Part shown: piece after piece, positions 9,642-20,420 of the stretch
Layout of the letters: every line of letters begins with the position of its first letter
Numbering within the stretch: the stretch's first letter is position 1
Source of the DNA: Cydia pomonella
Taxonomy: Eukaryota > Arthropoda > Insecta > Lepidoptera > Tortricidae
Reading direction: 5' to 3'
DNA: 64,000 nucleotides
Assembly (NCBI RefSeq): GCF_033807575.1
Contig: NC_084707.1
Location: 14,184,550 to 14,248,549, forward strand
Made by a program: the position numbers and the translations under genes
The notes under the pieces: model-generated
Told to the model about the DNA's origin: nothing
The model's database searches: none
The model's input: the letters and a program-made list of their open reading frames with translations, nothing else

Positions 9642-11640
9642 AGTTTTGAAAGATTCACGATTAGTTACCGAGCGCGGTCTACACAACTTTGACACCCACC
9701 TGCTATCTCCACTTACCCGTGAAGAAGATGCATGTAACTGCTTCGAAATATCGGGAGCTCAATAAAAACAATATAAAAGGTAATCACGGTATTTATCCCG
9801 GTCGATTTAAGTGTAATGTACATATATGTTTACCATCAAGCTTATGAGGTAAATTCACCAACAAAATTACATAATTTGGATATCGGAGTGCAAGTTTGCT
9901 AGCACTTGCTTGTACATATATATTGGCGCAAGCGAGACACACGGGTGAATTAAAACAAAGTTATATCCTTTTGAAATCGGAATATAAGATCGAATTGGCT
10001 TTCCGGTTAATCATTATAATCCTTTGGATACTTCCCGAACTATTAATGAATAGTTAGTGGTAGTAAATCCATTATTTATTAGTTGTATTTTGACACGACA
10101 CTATAACATCACTCATTAAGTGCAATCGACATGTAAGTACATACCACAAAGATGCCTTTAAACTCCCTTTTGCAACTATGAGAGTAAAGTTGTAAGTTTT
10201 CTATGTTTTTACCATTGAAGATGCATAATGGCTGTAACAAATGACACTATGCTGGGTATAGAATGGTATGATTCATTTTGTTCATATTAAATTGTCTTTC
10301 ACCTATTAGTGTTTGATCCACTCGCATTTTCTCAAAAGTTAAGTGGAAGAGATCCCTTTTAAGCATAAGTTCGCTTTTATACGTAACATTTTGTTTTTGA
10401 CTTGTTTGCTATATGTAAACCTGTTTATGAGAAATAAACTGACATACATACATACATGAATGAGATTCCTATAATTACAAATCACCCCACGTCACGGGAA
10501 CGTGAAAAGTAGTCAAGTGGCGGGGCCCCGTTGGGGGGTCAGCGTGGATTTAGGAGAATATTAAAAATTCAACTATTTAAGCTTATCTATGTATAAAAGT
10601 ATATATTGAAGCACATATCGCTAATGTTTATGCATTTCGCCACACCTAATCAAACACAGCAACAGTGACAGTTTTCCAGTTTCCTTATTAAAAATTCACC
10701 ACCACAAAGCAAAATTATGAGTATAGGTAGTTGCTATTTAATTTTATAAGTAAGGCGTACACTTCTAAGGTTAAATCATAAAAAAGGACCTACCACACAA
10801 TTATGTTCACAAAACAACCTCTTTAAATTAAGACAGAACTCGGACTAGGTGGTCGGTCGCTTCCAGTGAACGGTCATTATCATTACTAACAAATTTTATA
10901 CCAAACGTTATTGTTATCCTTGTCTAACTTGCTACCTACTTTCGGGTGCTAGAAGAGCGTAAATATACTTCAAAGGGTTCAATTTTGTCACTAAAAACGG
11001 CAATCACTAACCACTCTCTGGTGGCCGACAGTTTACTGGTTTTCACATCGACCTGTGAGTGGTGGGCCGCCACTTGAAGGGATATTTAATATAAGTACCT
11101 ATATTCGGTATTTCTACTAATCCAAGGCGATAATATATGATGATAAGTTATTTTATACCAAAGTACATATTATACGGATACATTTCTAAGTCAGATTTAA
11201 GCTAAGCCAGTTGTTTTGTGTTTAGCGGAGTTTATCATTATCTTCTTTTATTTTTGTTCACACGATGGGACTACGTCAACTATTTCCTTTTGTCAAACAT
11301 AAGTTTCTACTGTACAAGTTTTCATTGTTATGCTATCACCTCGGCGTAACACGAAATATTTCTTCAAACTTTTTAAACAGCAGTGAGAAATTCAATGTCC
11401 AGCAGTTAAAAGAGCGACAAATGTTGCCGTACCTATGCAAAACAGTTTCATATCAAAGATGAAACCAATATTTTGATGTTACATTTCAGGTTATAGTATG
11501 AATTCAATAAATTGGTCATGTGAAAGAGGATTGGTACGTTTGCTAATTTTAAGAGCGGATCATGAAAAAAGAACAATTAACGAGCTCAATTAATGACTAC
11601 CGTGTCAAAGTATTTTCACGGTTGTTCCTTGAATAAAGAC
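9642..11640. other. AT-rich non-coding stretch
   Basis: No gene found. The small open frame at 11265-11462 is unsupported: no domain, AT-rich codons and no repeat or splice context that helps. A short GC patch at 10515-10545 (GGCGGGGCCCCGTTGGGGGG) stands alone. Confidence 0.4.
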
Positions 11641-11935
11641 GACGCTCCTCGGAAACATGTAAGCGCAACGATGAGAATCCATACGAGTTGTGGATTCGAG
11701 GCGACTGGTTAATTGCCGCGTACGCAGCGCACGTACTGCCGCTGACATGTCACAAGACGTCTGCCACCGGCAGCGGCGATCCCTCAACGAATTCCAATCG
11801 GGAAGAGCGAAAAAGACACGAGCCGAGCATGTGCCGGTAAAAAGTTGTGGAGCCGGGCATCACTGCGGGAGGCACCGCGCTGCCGCCGTCCGCGCCCGCG
11901 CCCGCCGGCCGCGCCGCTAATGCCTTCGCAAGTGA
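11641..11935. promoter_or_regulatory. CpG-dense cluster 1, candidate promoter region
   Basis: GC rises sharply, peaking at 11866-11920 with CCGTCCGCGCCCGCGCCCGC and CGGCCGCGCCGC. Open frames exist on both strands but look like by-products of GC-rich DNA with no domain. Together with the cluster at 12165-12365 it is among the strongest CpG concentrations in the window, so a promoter or 5' exon of an unseen gene is possible. Confidence 0.25.
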
Positions 11936-12139
11936 ATCACATGATTAAAACGTTCGCTACCACTACAAGATACTAACATCCACCATGCTCCCGTCCTTTA
12001 TCAATCTAAGTAGTGGTCATTCATGTTCACAAGAAGTTATTCAGCGCATCTCTCTGGATATGGGTACGATTCTTTTTTTAAGCCATTATACAATAAAAGG
12101 ATACATTTGTAATGAAATGCGATGTAGAAAGAAAATAAT

Positions 12140-12375
12140 TTAAGAATGGCGGCCAAAGAGCTCTAGTTCCGAGTATTGCTCCAGTGAATTAGAGGGTCTG
12201 CCGCGCCGGCGAAGGCCTGCGGCAAATCGGCGCGCGCCGCGACTCGCAAAAACGACGCAGTCCGGTGCGCGGGCGCGTCGCACGGACCACGCCGCCACCG
12301 CACCGCGCGACGCTCGGCTCGCGACAGTGCCGTCACTCCGCGCATTCGCATTGCGCATGCCAAATCACGGACAAT
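12140..12375. promoter_or_regulatory. CpG-dense cluster 2, candidate promoter region
   Basis: Dense CpG between 12200 and 12350 (CGGCGCGCGCCGCGACTCGC, GCGCGGGCGCGTCGCACGG). Overlapping minus-strand frames of about 70 codons are arginine- and alanine-rich, as expected from random GC-rich DNA. It lies 220 bases from cluster 1. No TATA box or splice donor can be assigned with confidence. Confidence 0.25.
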
Positions 12376-13980
12376 CACTTGCTAATCCAGACCACAATAG
12401 TAATTAGCCATGTTTAAACGTTCTGTTCTGCCCAACTCTTACGGTGACTTGCAGACCAATGGCGCTTACTGTTATGTGAATTAAAGATAAATCAATGCAG
12501 AAAGTCGAGTAGCATGGTAATAGCCATGGCAATGTGTAAGACGCAAGCGTCATACGAATGATGCGATTCATGCGATATAACGGATCGACCTGATTATTTA
12601 TGTCCATTTCACGGTCGTTTAATAGCAATGTTAAAGCTGGCGAAAGCAAACACACCCGCCCTGTTTCATGATATTTAACGATCCTCAACAGATTCATTTT
12701 AAAATGTTAAGCGGCTGAAAGATTGTTTAATTCCGACTCACGATGTTAGTTTCACTATCTCAGATATTTATATTACAGTTAGTCATTTACCATTCTGATT
12801 TACCTAACTGTATATTTATGCAGACTCAATGTTTATAAAACCGACATGAATACGGATTTGAAATTTAAGATTAATAGTGCCAGAAATCATTCAGCGCTGA
12901 AACATCTGGAAGGAGTTTTCTCGTCTTTCAACTGTCAATCTAGTATTATAAACTTTTCTGTAATGACTCGGTAAAATACACTGGAAACCTAGGGTATAAC
13001 GTAGGTAAGTATTCTGTACCTATTACATATGTACATAGACTTGGTTATAGTTAATAAAAAAAATTAAATTAAAAGTACATTCTCACGGCAAATCGTTTGG
13101 AACAAAACAGTTGTTAAAAAAAATTAAGGTCTGTCAATACAAATAAGTTTTTAAACAAGTGACTATTCACCTTGTGATAAAGACCAAAAACTGTTTTAAA
13201 TTATGCGAGCTGGGTAGCATAAACATGGTTATCAACAAATTATAATAGAGGTGATCCAGCTAATGTGGTTTTTGTGTCGACTCGCGCCGCTCCGCTTCCG
13301 TTCAGGTGACGAGTGATCATATCAGCGGCAATACATACATCGTTTGTCACTCTCTTAATGTTGTACCTATTATAATACGGGATCACGTCATGTATTTAAA
13401 ATTAATAGGCGAATAGATAACGTTACTTGTGTTTAAGCTTGGCAGCGCGTAGTTTTGACGAAATTTACATAAGGTAAGCTTGTGGCGTCATTGTTTTGTA
13501 TGCGTAATGAATTTGTTTCCACTTAGGATCTTATCATAAGAGATGAACTACTTTTTAAGGTCAGGTAACAACCGGAATGTTGAGAATAAAACGTGTAACA
13601 GTTAATAATTTCAATTTCATAATTACCAGAGATTAACGAAATTACAGAAATAATTATGTACCTAATAATGACTTTAATTGCAAAAATAAAACGGTTACAT
13701 ATACAACATTTATAACTGATATGATACTTATCACAACTATCATATCAAGTATTTATTTATATCATTATCAATTAGCGCTAGATGCCTTTTTTAATTTTCA
13801 AAAATAACAATTTCTAATTTTGTTTGCTATTTAACCTCCTATGCAGGTGTTTAGACAAAAACCTCATTTCGACTTGAAATTTCTATGAGATTCCAATAAA
13901 AATCAGTGCACTTAATAAAAAAAATATCCCAAAAAATCCAACATACACATGGGTAGCGCAAATTAGTTAGCCAATTTCCC
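12376..13980. other. AT-rich non-coding stretch
   Basis: No gene or recognised repeat. A 97-codon minus-strand open frame at 12404-12697 has no recognisable domain and is probably chance. Confidence 0.4.
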
Positions 13981-13983
13981 GAT

Positions 13984-13993
13984 AGATGGCGCT
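13984..13993 (+). promoter_or_regulatory. AGATGGCGCT motif, candidate CTCF-type site
   Basis: TAGATGGCGCT matches the AGRTGGCGC core described for insect CTCF. The same 10-mer is at 16164-16173 and, inverted, at 58361-58370. A TGATGGCGCT variant is at 53522-53531. It could also simply be part of an old repeat. Confidence 0.25.
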
Positions 13994-14848
13994 GTTCACA
14001 AACATGCTTAGTATACTTATGGGCGTTCCGTGTTTATTGTTAGATGAGATGATTGAAAGTTTGTATGGAATGGTCAGGGCGCGAGTTCTGACTCGCACTT
14101 GACCCGTTTTAATACTTTTAATTCTAGTGAGTTCTTTTTAATGCAACAAAAAAACAAATTACCTATACTATTGAAATAGATGTAGCCTGCCTATTAAATT
14201 TCAAATGGAGTGAATACCTTCTGTTCTAATAAAACATTGCAAGCAGACGTTACATGTGTTGCGTTATAATGTAGTCGATATGAATACTGAGTGTTGCGTT
14301 TGGAAATAAATCACAGCGTTCCAGTAGGTAGGTACGACAGGTACGTCTATCATAATACGATTTCTAAAATGTGTCGTGAATAATACAATATCAAACTCAT
14401 GAAATATTAATAAGCTGGCAGCATTGTGTCATTAAAGTTAATTAACATGGGATGTATAATTATGAGGACACTGATTATATTTTATGAATAATTTAGATAT
14501 TTCGCTCCGGAAGTCCTAACAATTGTATGCCGTTTTAATAAAATGCTTTTGTTATTATTGACTAAAAAATATGCAAATCGATCACAGGGCGACAGGATGT
14601 TCATTTTTGTATAGTATTTGCATGTAAATGACTTTTGTATCCGCGGATGTTACAATTACAAATTGTAATGTGCATCGTTGTTATAAAATGCAGGTAGCGG
14701 TCGGTGAAAATATACAGACACAGACTGGTACGATTTTTTGATTTCATATTAAGGCAATTTTGTTTACCTACTATGATTTTTCGTTTTTATATGCCCAACT
14801 ACTGTGTCGATTTAAATATTAGGTGTAATGTACGCGACCTCCGGGCGT
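13994..14848. other. Non-coding stretch
   Basis: No gene, hairpin or repeat recognised. Confidence 0.4.
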
Positions 14849-14905
14849 ATAATTATTAGGAATACCTACAATATAAGGCCTTAATGCAGGTATTCCAATA
14901 ATTAT
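14849..14905. repeat. Hairpin, 18-19 bp arms
   Basis: ATAATTATTAGGAATACCT (14849-14867) pairs with AGGTATTCCAATAATTAT (14888-14905) with a single one-base bulge and a 20-base loop. Probably a short MITE remnant. Confidence 0.7.
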
Positions 14906-15265
14906 TTACGAGTATATCAACACAAATATAAATATGTCAGTCATTAAATGTATATATTCGATGTAATGTTCGTTATATATTCGAGCTATTAATCTCTTGA
15001 ATACAACATTAGTTACACACGAATTGATAATATTCTGAAAATAAAATTTTAAACAAAACAATAATTTTCGATGAGCCCAATGCCCATCAAGATAATTTCA
15101 TTCATCAAGAGAGTTTGCTTGTGCTCGGCTAATTTATTGTTTGAAGTTGTTGACATTGTGCACCGAGACCACATACTCTAACTTCGTTTGTTCTAAACCC
15201 TCACCAGTCTCACCACTCGGTGTCTCGTGTCCAAAAACTGTCTGTAACGGTTGCTGTGGGACCTG
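14906..15265. other. Non-coding stretch
   Basis: No gene. The cysteine-rich open frame at 15141-15332 runs into two hairpins and is not a credible protein. Confidence 0.4.
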
Positions 15266-15266
15266 C

Positions 15267-15298
15267 GGGCTTCTAGCTACATGTAACGCTAGAAGCCC
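15267..15298. repeat. Perfect 11-bp-arm hairpin
   Basis: GGGCTTCTAGC (15267-15277) and GCTAGAAGCCC (15288-15298) are perfectly complementary around TACATGTAAC. It lies 16 bases before the larger palindrome and may belong to the same element. Confidence 0.7.
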
Positions 15299-15313
15299 TG
15301 GCCTGGCCTATTG

Positions 15314-15441
15314 TATAATATTTTTCATATAGCTTGGGTTCTGTGACAGCTGTCATGTCAATACAATTTCTAACCTTAAAATGCCAAATTGTATTGAGAT
15401 GACAGCTCTCACAGAACCCAAGCTATGTGAAAAATATTATA
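15314..15441. mobile_element. Palindromic MITE, 55-bp arms
   Basis: Arms 15314-15368 and 15387-15441 are complementary at all but about 3 of 55 positions. They begin TATAATATTTTTCA and contain AGCTTGGGTTCTGTGA. The loop is 18 bases (15369-15386). Near-identity of the arms means recent formation or hairpin-templated conservation. The terminal TA is compatible with a TA target duplication. Confidence 0.8.
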
Positions 15442-15650
15442 GTCATCTCTCTGTCACTCTTCCATATTAGTGCGACAATAACAGTTGTGTTTCGATTAGC
15501 ACGTTGGCTACGCGCGCTGATAATTTCTCTATGAGACGAGTATTATTATTGTGTTCGTACATGTTGTAGGAAGTATTTAAGGTGCCCAGAGAAGGTTATG
15601 TATGTTTCTATTAGATCTCCACGTTCTTTTGGTAGCTGTAGACTTTAGAG

Positions 15651-15818
15651 TAAGGTACCTGCATCAAAGAAGGCCCATCGTTATTTTTATTTTTTATTTT
15701 TGTTATGTTTAATATGAACTTGTAGTTTTGTCTATGGTACTATAGCGAGCATCGACGCAACATTTGAACCCATTCAAGCAAGGTGGAGAATCGGTTCTTC
15801 TCGGGCGCAGGTACCTTA
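15651..15818. mobile_element. TA-flanked MITE, copy 2
   Basis: Flanked by TA (15651-15652, 15817-15818). Terminal repeats AGGTACCTGCATCAAAGAAG and CTTCTCGGGCGCAGGTACCT are complementary over the outer ten bases exactly. The inside shares TAGTTTTGTCTATGGTACTA with copy 1 at 8288-8422. No coding capacity. Confidence 0.8.
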
Positions 15819-16621
15819 TAGTAAGCTTCAGTTTATGCATTTACTCTTCATATAGGTACTTTGTTTTTAAATTTCTTTGATAGTTCCACTGGGCCTTTAA
15901 CTTAATTTTTTTTTACATAATATCTATCTACTAGGTACCTACCTTATTATGCCAATGCGTTACTTACTTATACAAATATTATTCGATTCATAACAAATAG
16001 CTCTGCTCTGTATCTATAAACGAAAACTTATAACCAACATAATACCGATTCCTGTATAATACAAAGCAAGTAAGCGAGTTAGGATCTAAAAGTATTCTTC
16101 CCTCTTAAATGAAATGAAAGGAATCCGGCCGCGCATTCATGCATAGTTCAGCTATTCGTCGCTAGATGGCGCTACTCGTCTTACCGTAGTGAAACGGGTC
16201 TTATCACAAGTGATTTCGTGAACTTACTACAACAAATTAATCCTTCGGATGTGTGACAATACGAGTAATAAAATATATAACCTTACGATGACAGTCAGGT
16301 AAAATTGGTTAGTAATTGATAGTAACGCTTTAATTAATACAGTGATTAGAAATGTCAGGATGGGTAGAGGCGGAAAATAAACAATTGTTAATTTGGTACA
16401 CTTTGGTAAATGCAATTTCACGAAATACTCAATTTTAGCTGTTGGTGATCATGGTGGCAAAACGAGCGGTAGCTGGACTTGCAGGGAGTTGTACTGCTTG
16501 GTTAGCTCGGGAGGACTACAACGGTCTTATTCTGATTGCCTTACTGAAACTTCTGCGGAAACTTAAAAATGCCGTGAAATAAACTACGCTCTAAAATGGT
16601 TTGCAGTCCCTCCTTGTACTT
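15819..16621. other. Non-coding stretch with AGATGGCGCT site
   Basis: No gene. AGATGGCGCT is present at 16164-16173. The minus-strand open frame at 16227-16421 has no recognisable domain. Confidence 0.4.
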
Positions 16622-16678
16622 AATTTTGTATAATATCTACTTCTATCATTCCAATAGAAGTAGATATTACACAAAATT
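16622..16678. repeat. Near-perfect hairpin, 25-bp arms
   Basis: AATTTTGTATAATATCTACT (continuing to 16646) pairs with 16654-16678 with one mismatch in 25 and a seven-base loop. The size and shape fit either a tiny MITE or a miRNA-like precursor; the seed matches no conserved miRNA that I recognise. Confidence 0.75.
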
Positions 16679-16805
16679 ATTTTATTGTTTTAATTCAACA
16701 ACGGTTGCCTAAGTCAAGACGCTTTACTCTCGGTTTTGTGTTTGATGTAACAATCAAGAATGATATCGATGAGGGATCAGTTGTACATATTCGAGTCTAT
16801 CCTAT

Positions 16806-16985
16806 TAGGCCACATACTCGTAAGTATGTGAAACCATGGCTCACATACATGTGATAATTGTTAATTGCACATTTGTCGAAAAGGAAATGTTCTAGTCTAG
16901 TTAGGCCATACTCGTACCTATGTGGTGTGTGTGTATGTGGTGTGATGTCTCATGACCGTGGCTGACATACATATGATAATTATGT
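16806..16985 (+). repeat. Imperfect local duplication
   Basis: The module TTAGGCCACATACTCGTA ... CATGGCTCACATACATGTGATAATT (16806-16861) recurs at 16903-16983 as TTAGGCCATACTCGTA ... CGTGGCTGACATACATATGATAATT, the second copy expanded by a GTGTGTGTATGTGGTGTG stretch. Confidence 0.65.
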
Positions 16986-17379
16986 AAGACTTATTACCTA
17001 AATGATAATCCAATACCGGCAATACCTAAGTGCGTCGCACTAGCACACATTTTATATCGAATGTATGCATGTGCGATAGGTAGGTATCTAATTTTAGGAT
17101 CACATTGGTTCCAAACTTAGCCAATATTAACAAACTTCCCAGCCTTAGTAAAAAAATAAAGTAGGAGTAAGGGGATCATGGTAAGAATTAAGTATAGGTA
17201 TAGGTAACGTAATAGGCAACTACGCTACGTGATACGTAAGTAGTCTACACCAATGTCTTAAGTGATTTCATAAAACGCAAAATAATATATGCTTAATTTA
17301 AAAATAACAAATCAACAACAAAGGATTAACCTATAGCGGAAATCCGTGAGAACTTGTATATGATCACGATCAATGTGCA
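16986..17379. other. AT-rich non-coding stretch
   Basis: No gene or repeat recognised. Confidence 0.4.
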
Positions 17380-17560
17380 GCGAAAGCGCAGCGATCCCGT
17401 TGCATTCTGCGGCACGTCGTCGTGTCGGAATCGGTGCGCTGCAGCGGGAGGTCACGTGCGGTGCAGGCTGCGACTGCACGCCCCCGGTCCGCCCCACGCC
17501 CCGCCCCGCGCCCCGCGCAACACCTCCTTCATTCCTACAACCTCACTTGTTTTGACGTAA
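17380..17560. promoter_or_regulatory. CpG-dense cluster 3
   Basis: GC-rich with a CACGTG E-box (in GGTCACGTGCGG) and CCCCGCCCCGCGCCCCGCGC, which resembles GC boxes. Four overlapping open frames on both strands cover it; none has a domain. Candidate promoter or enhancer core. Confidence 0.25.
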
Positions 17561-18663
17561 GGTGTCCACTTGCAACTATGCAAAACTCACCCGCGAGCAT
17601 GCAGGTAGGTACGCTGCAATCAAAATGCGTGCTTGGCACCGCTCCATCTGTTATAACGTTGCACGCAGATGTAAACATTTGATTGAATGCAACGTGTGAA
17701 CTACTAGATCAATATCGGATGGATTATTCCACTGATTATCCTGGGTATTCAATCAATTTACTTTGTAAGTTGAACATTTGTAAATAATATGTAGGTACCT
17801 ATGTGTAGGTGTACAACCAGCTGCTAAAGTGCATACCCACATTATGATTGGAATAGTATAAAGTAAGCAGCTTGCTGTACTTTACGCTACGACTGAAAAT
17901 CTATCGCTTTTTAATTACCATCCTCCTGTCCTTTGGAATCCACTGGATTATTGCCTACTTAATGATTTGCCTTAAAATATAAACGCCCGCGGTGTAATGT
18001 ACTTCCCTTAAATATGAAGAAATATACTTACCTATGTACGTACCATGAATATCTATGTGACATATTAAATAAACTGCATTGCAAGCAATTTTACTGATAT
18101 AAACACAATCAGTCATCGGCTTCGTAGCCATGTCAGGTTTATTCGTAATAGAACACAAACAAAAAAGCTGTACTAGTTGTTAAGGTTATGCCTATCCGAT
18201 TTTTATCTATTTGCCCGAAAGTAATGCAAATGAAAAACATCGATGTTTGTAAAGGTAAGTACGAGGTAACCCGGCACGCGTCCGTTTTAGTTATGGTCTC
18301 TAACATTCCAATTTTTACCAAAAACTGTGGTGTTCGAAATTCAAATCGTGATCCTAGTTTTTTAATTCGACGTTATTACTAGGTAAGTACTTTTATTTTA
18401 TTCTTAACGGTTTTAAGCCCGTTCGCTGTTCTCGCCCTGTAACCGTTGCTTTTTTTTAAATTATTATATTTAATATTTTTAAAACAAATGCTAGGCAGTT
18501 ACAGATGAGCATTTTTTAATAAACTTTGTCGGCAGGTAATCAAATTGTCATTAAAATTGGAAATTTAAATTTTGTTACGATTTATACTGCTAGATACCTA
18601 GAGAATAGGCTAATCAAATTACATTTTATCGAAGAATTTAAGCTGTAAATCGTGTTAATACCT
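17561..18663. other. Non-coding stretch
   Basis: No gene. CATCGGCTTCGTAG near 18115 resembles the SINE head but the rest of the SINE is missing. Confidence 0.35.
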
Positions 18664-18894
18664 TCATTCGGTCCTAAATGCGTGTAAAATCTGAATTTGC
18701 GAAATACCAGGAAGTGTGCAAACATTTTGGGAGCCTTTGGAGATAAATTTCTCCTTGGATTGCCAAACTATGCGATGTACGAGGAACCCACCATCAATTA
18801 CAATGACACTACCGGCAAGCTTTTGTGCACCAGACACAGATGAAAAGGCGTTTTCATAGTTTATCATGATCATATCAAAAATAAATAGGTACAT
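18664..18894 (-). pseudogene. Possible fragment of an uncharacterised repeated protein
   Basis: A 76-codon minus-strand frame contains SVIVIDGGFLVHRIVWQSKE. The VIDGG(F/Y/A)L(V/L)H(R/K)V.W pattern reminds me of a family of uncharacterised insect and cnidarian proteins present in many copies. After WQSKEKF the similarity seems to continue in another frame, which would mean a frameshift. No other part of the gene is visible in the flanks. The recognition is from memory and weak; it could be chance. Confidence 0.25.
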
Positions 18895-19929
18895 TCAAAA
18901 CGGCGGCTTTTTATTACAATTCTGACAACGAATTCATATTAAGGTAACTTCATCATAATTAGGGAAAATTTTCGGTCGAATGTACCGTTTTCGAACTGCA
19001 AGCAAACAACTGAAAGCAAAAGCAATCATTTTTAATTCCTCAAAATGCTTTTTTATTTAATTTGATTGGCCTAGAAATGCATTCTGTACATTAAGTGGAG
19101 TATTAAAACGGTAACAAAAATGAAATAAATTATTAACTTAGTCCTTTACTTATAGCCCACTGCTGAGCACAGCGTAGCCAGCGTTGGGCTTTCTTTTTTA
19201 TATAGATATGCTCAGAACTGACCAGAATGTTAAGAACGGATTTGATTTATTGAGTGTGGAACTTTAATAACTTTAACGACCTAATGAACATTTGGGAATA
19301 TTCTTACATAAATTTCAGTATTAGCTAAAAACATGAATATATTTATTTTATTAAGTTATCCGAAGACCTAATCCTACAGTCACGATGTGCTATTGTCTAA
19401 ATTATATCCCTTTTTGCCAATGGCTCCAGATTGCTGCTACAATCCTCGAATGACATCGATTGAAACCAGTTCCATACAAAAACACAACTTAATTGATTTC
19501 GTTAGTTTAGTCATACTAATTTAATGATAAATATTAAACAGAACATTGTACGTGCCAATTGTGCAGATGGTTGGTAACATCTTGTAAAGGGAAGAACTGT
19601 ATTAATAATTTTTGGCTATTAAGAAATTTAGCTATATTTAAGACGTTTATTCTAGACGCTTTCGTTTTTCAAAAGTAAATATGTATAAAAATATTTTCAA
19701 TCATATAAATATAAAAATATTGTGGCATCCAGTTTTATGCTGCTGATGCAGCAGTAAGCGACAAAAAGCGCCCATGATCGCGGTAGGTGGAGGTTCCATT
19801 AGGGGAGCAGTAAATATGAACGAGAGCGAGTGGAGGCGCTGGATCGTTTTTCTGTGGCGAGTCGCCGGCCTGCGCCCCGCGGGTGGCGGACGTGGGGCTT
19901 TTCCGCATCGGACCGCGATTTGGCGATAT
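18895..19929. other. Non-coding stretch
   Basis: No gene. TAGCCCACTGCTGAGCACAGC at 19156-19176 faintly resembles a LINE end but is too short to call. A GC-rich patch at 19780-19920 includes GCCTGCGCCCCGCGGGTGGC. Confidence 0.35.
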
Positions 19930-20035
19930 TTATTTTTATTTTATTTATTTAACACAAAAAATTACAAATGGCGCACTTAATGCCTAAAGGCATTCTCTAC
20001 CAGTCAACCATAGGGCTAAACAGACATGTAAAAAT
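19930..20035 (-). mobile_element. LINE 3' end, TGACTGGTAGAGAATGCC family
   Basis: On the minus strand: TTGACTGGTAGAGAATGCC, GGCATTAAGTGCGCC, ATTTGTAA, then an AAATAAATAAAATAAAAATA tail. The same 3' end is seen at 51187-51290 (attached to coding sequence) and at 58931-59045. Only the terminal hundred bases were inserted here. Confidence 0.7.
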
Positions 20036-20304
20036 GATGCAAGAAAAGTAAAATTTAATTTAATATAAAAATAATACATCATGTATTACAGATATTTAAA
20101 AAAAAAAAACTCCTAATTAGGTATTTTTAGAGTTAGTTTTCTATTAAAACTTATCCTATGTATTATTTTTGCCTGGATGGACGGTCATATATATTGGAAA
20201 ATAGCCATAGGTAATATGAAAATTATTAACTGTCTCATAATAAATAATCTAATGCAATGAATTTAAATGCAGTGACGAAAACTGATTCCATGTAAGAGTA
20301 AGTA

Positions 20305-20420
20305 AATATTCTTTATTGCACCAACAATTATACATTTTACATACATGTAAAACTACAAATAAATTTTAACCTAATTAAAAAGCAAGTAACAAAAGGCGGT
20401 CTAAGAGTATAGGTATTATA
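20305..20420 (-). mobile_element. Probable LINE 3' end
   Basis: GAGTAAGTAAATATTCTTTATTGCACC is the complement of a GGTGCAATAAAGAATATT tail, and AAAGGCGGTCT at 20392-20402 resembles the corresponding part of 35315-35440. Diverged and short. Confidence 0.5.

Noticed and set aside
11605..12378. Arginine-rich short frames on both strands
   Set aside because: Expected by-products of CpG-dense DNA, no domain, overlapping each other.
12404..12697. 97-codon minus-strand frame
   Set aside because: No recognisable domain and no supporting context; length is within chance for 64 kb.
18106..18150. CATCGGCTTCGTAG similarity to the SINE head
   Set aside because: Only about 14 bases match; nothing else of the SINE is present.
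19146..19206. Possible LINE end (GCCCACTGCTGAGC)
   Set aside because: Too short and diverged, with no tail.
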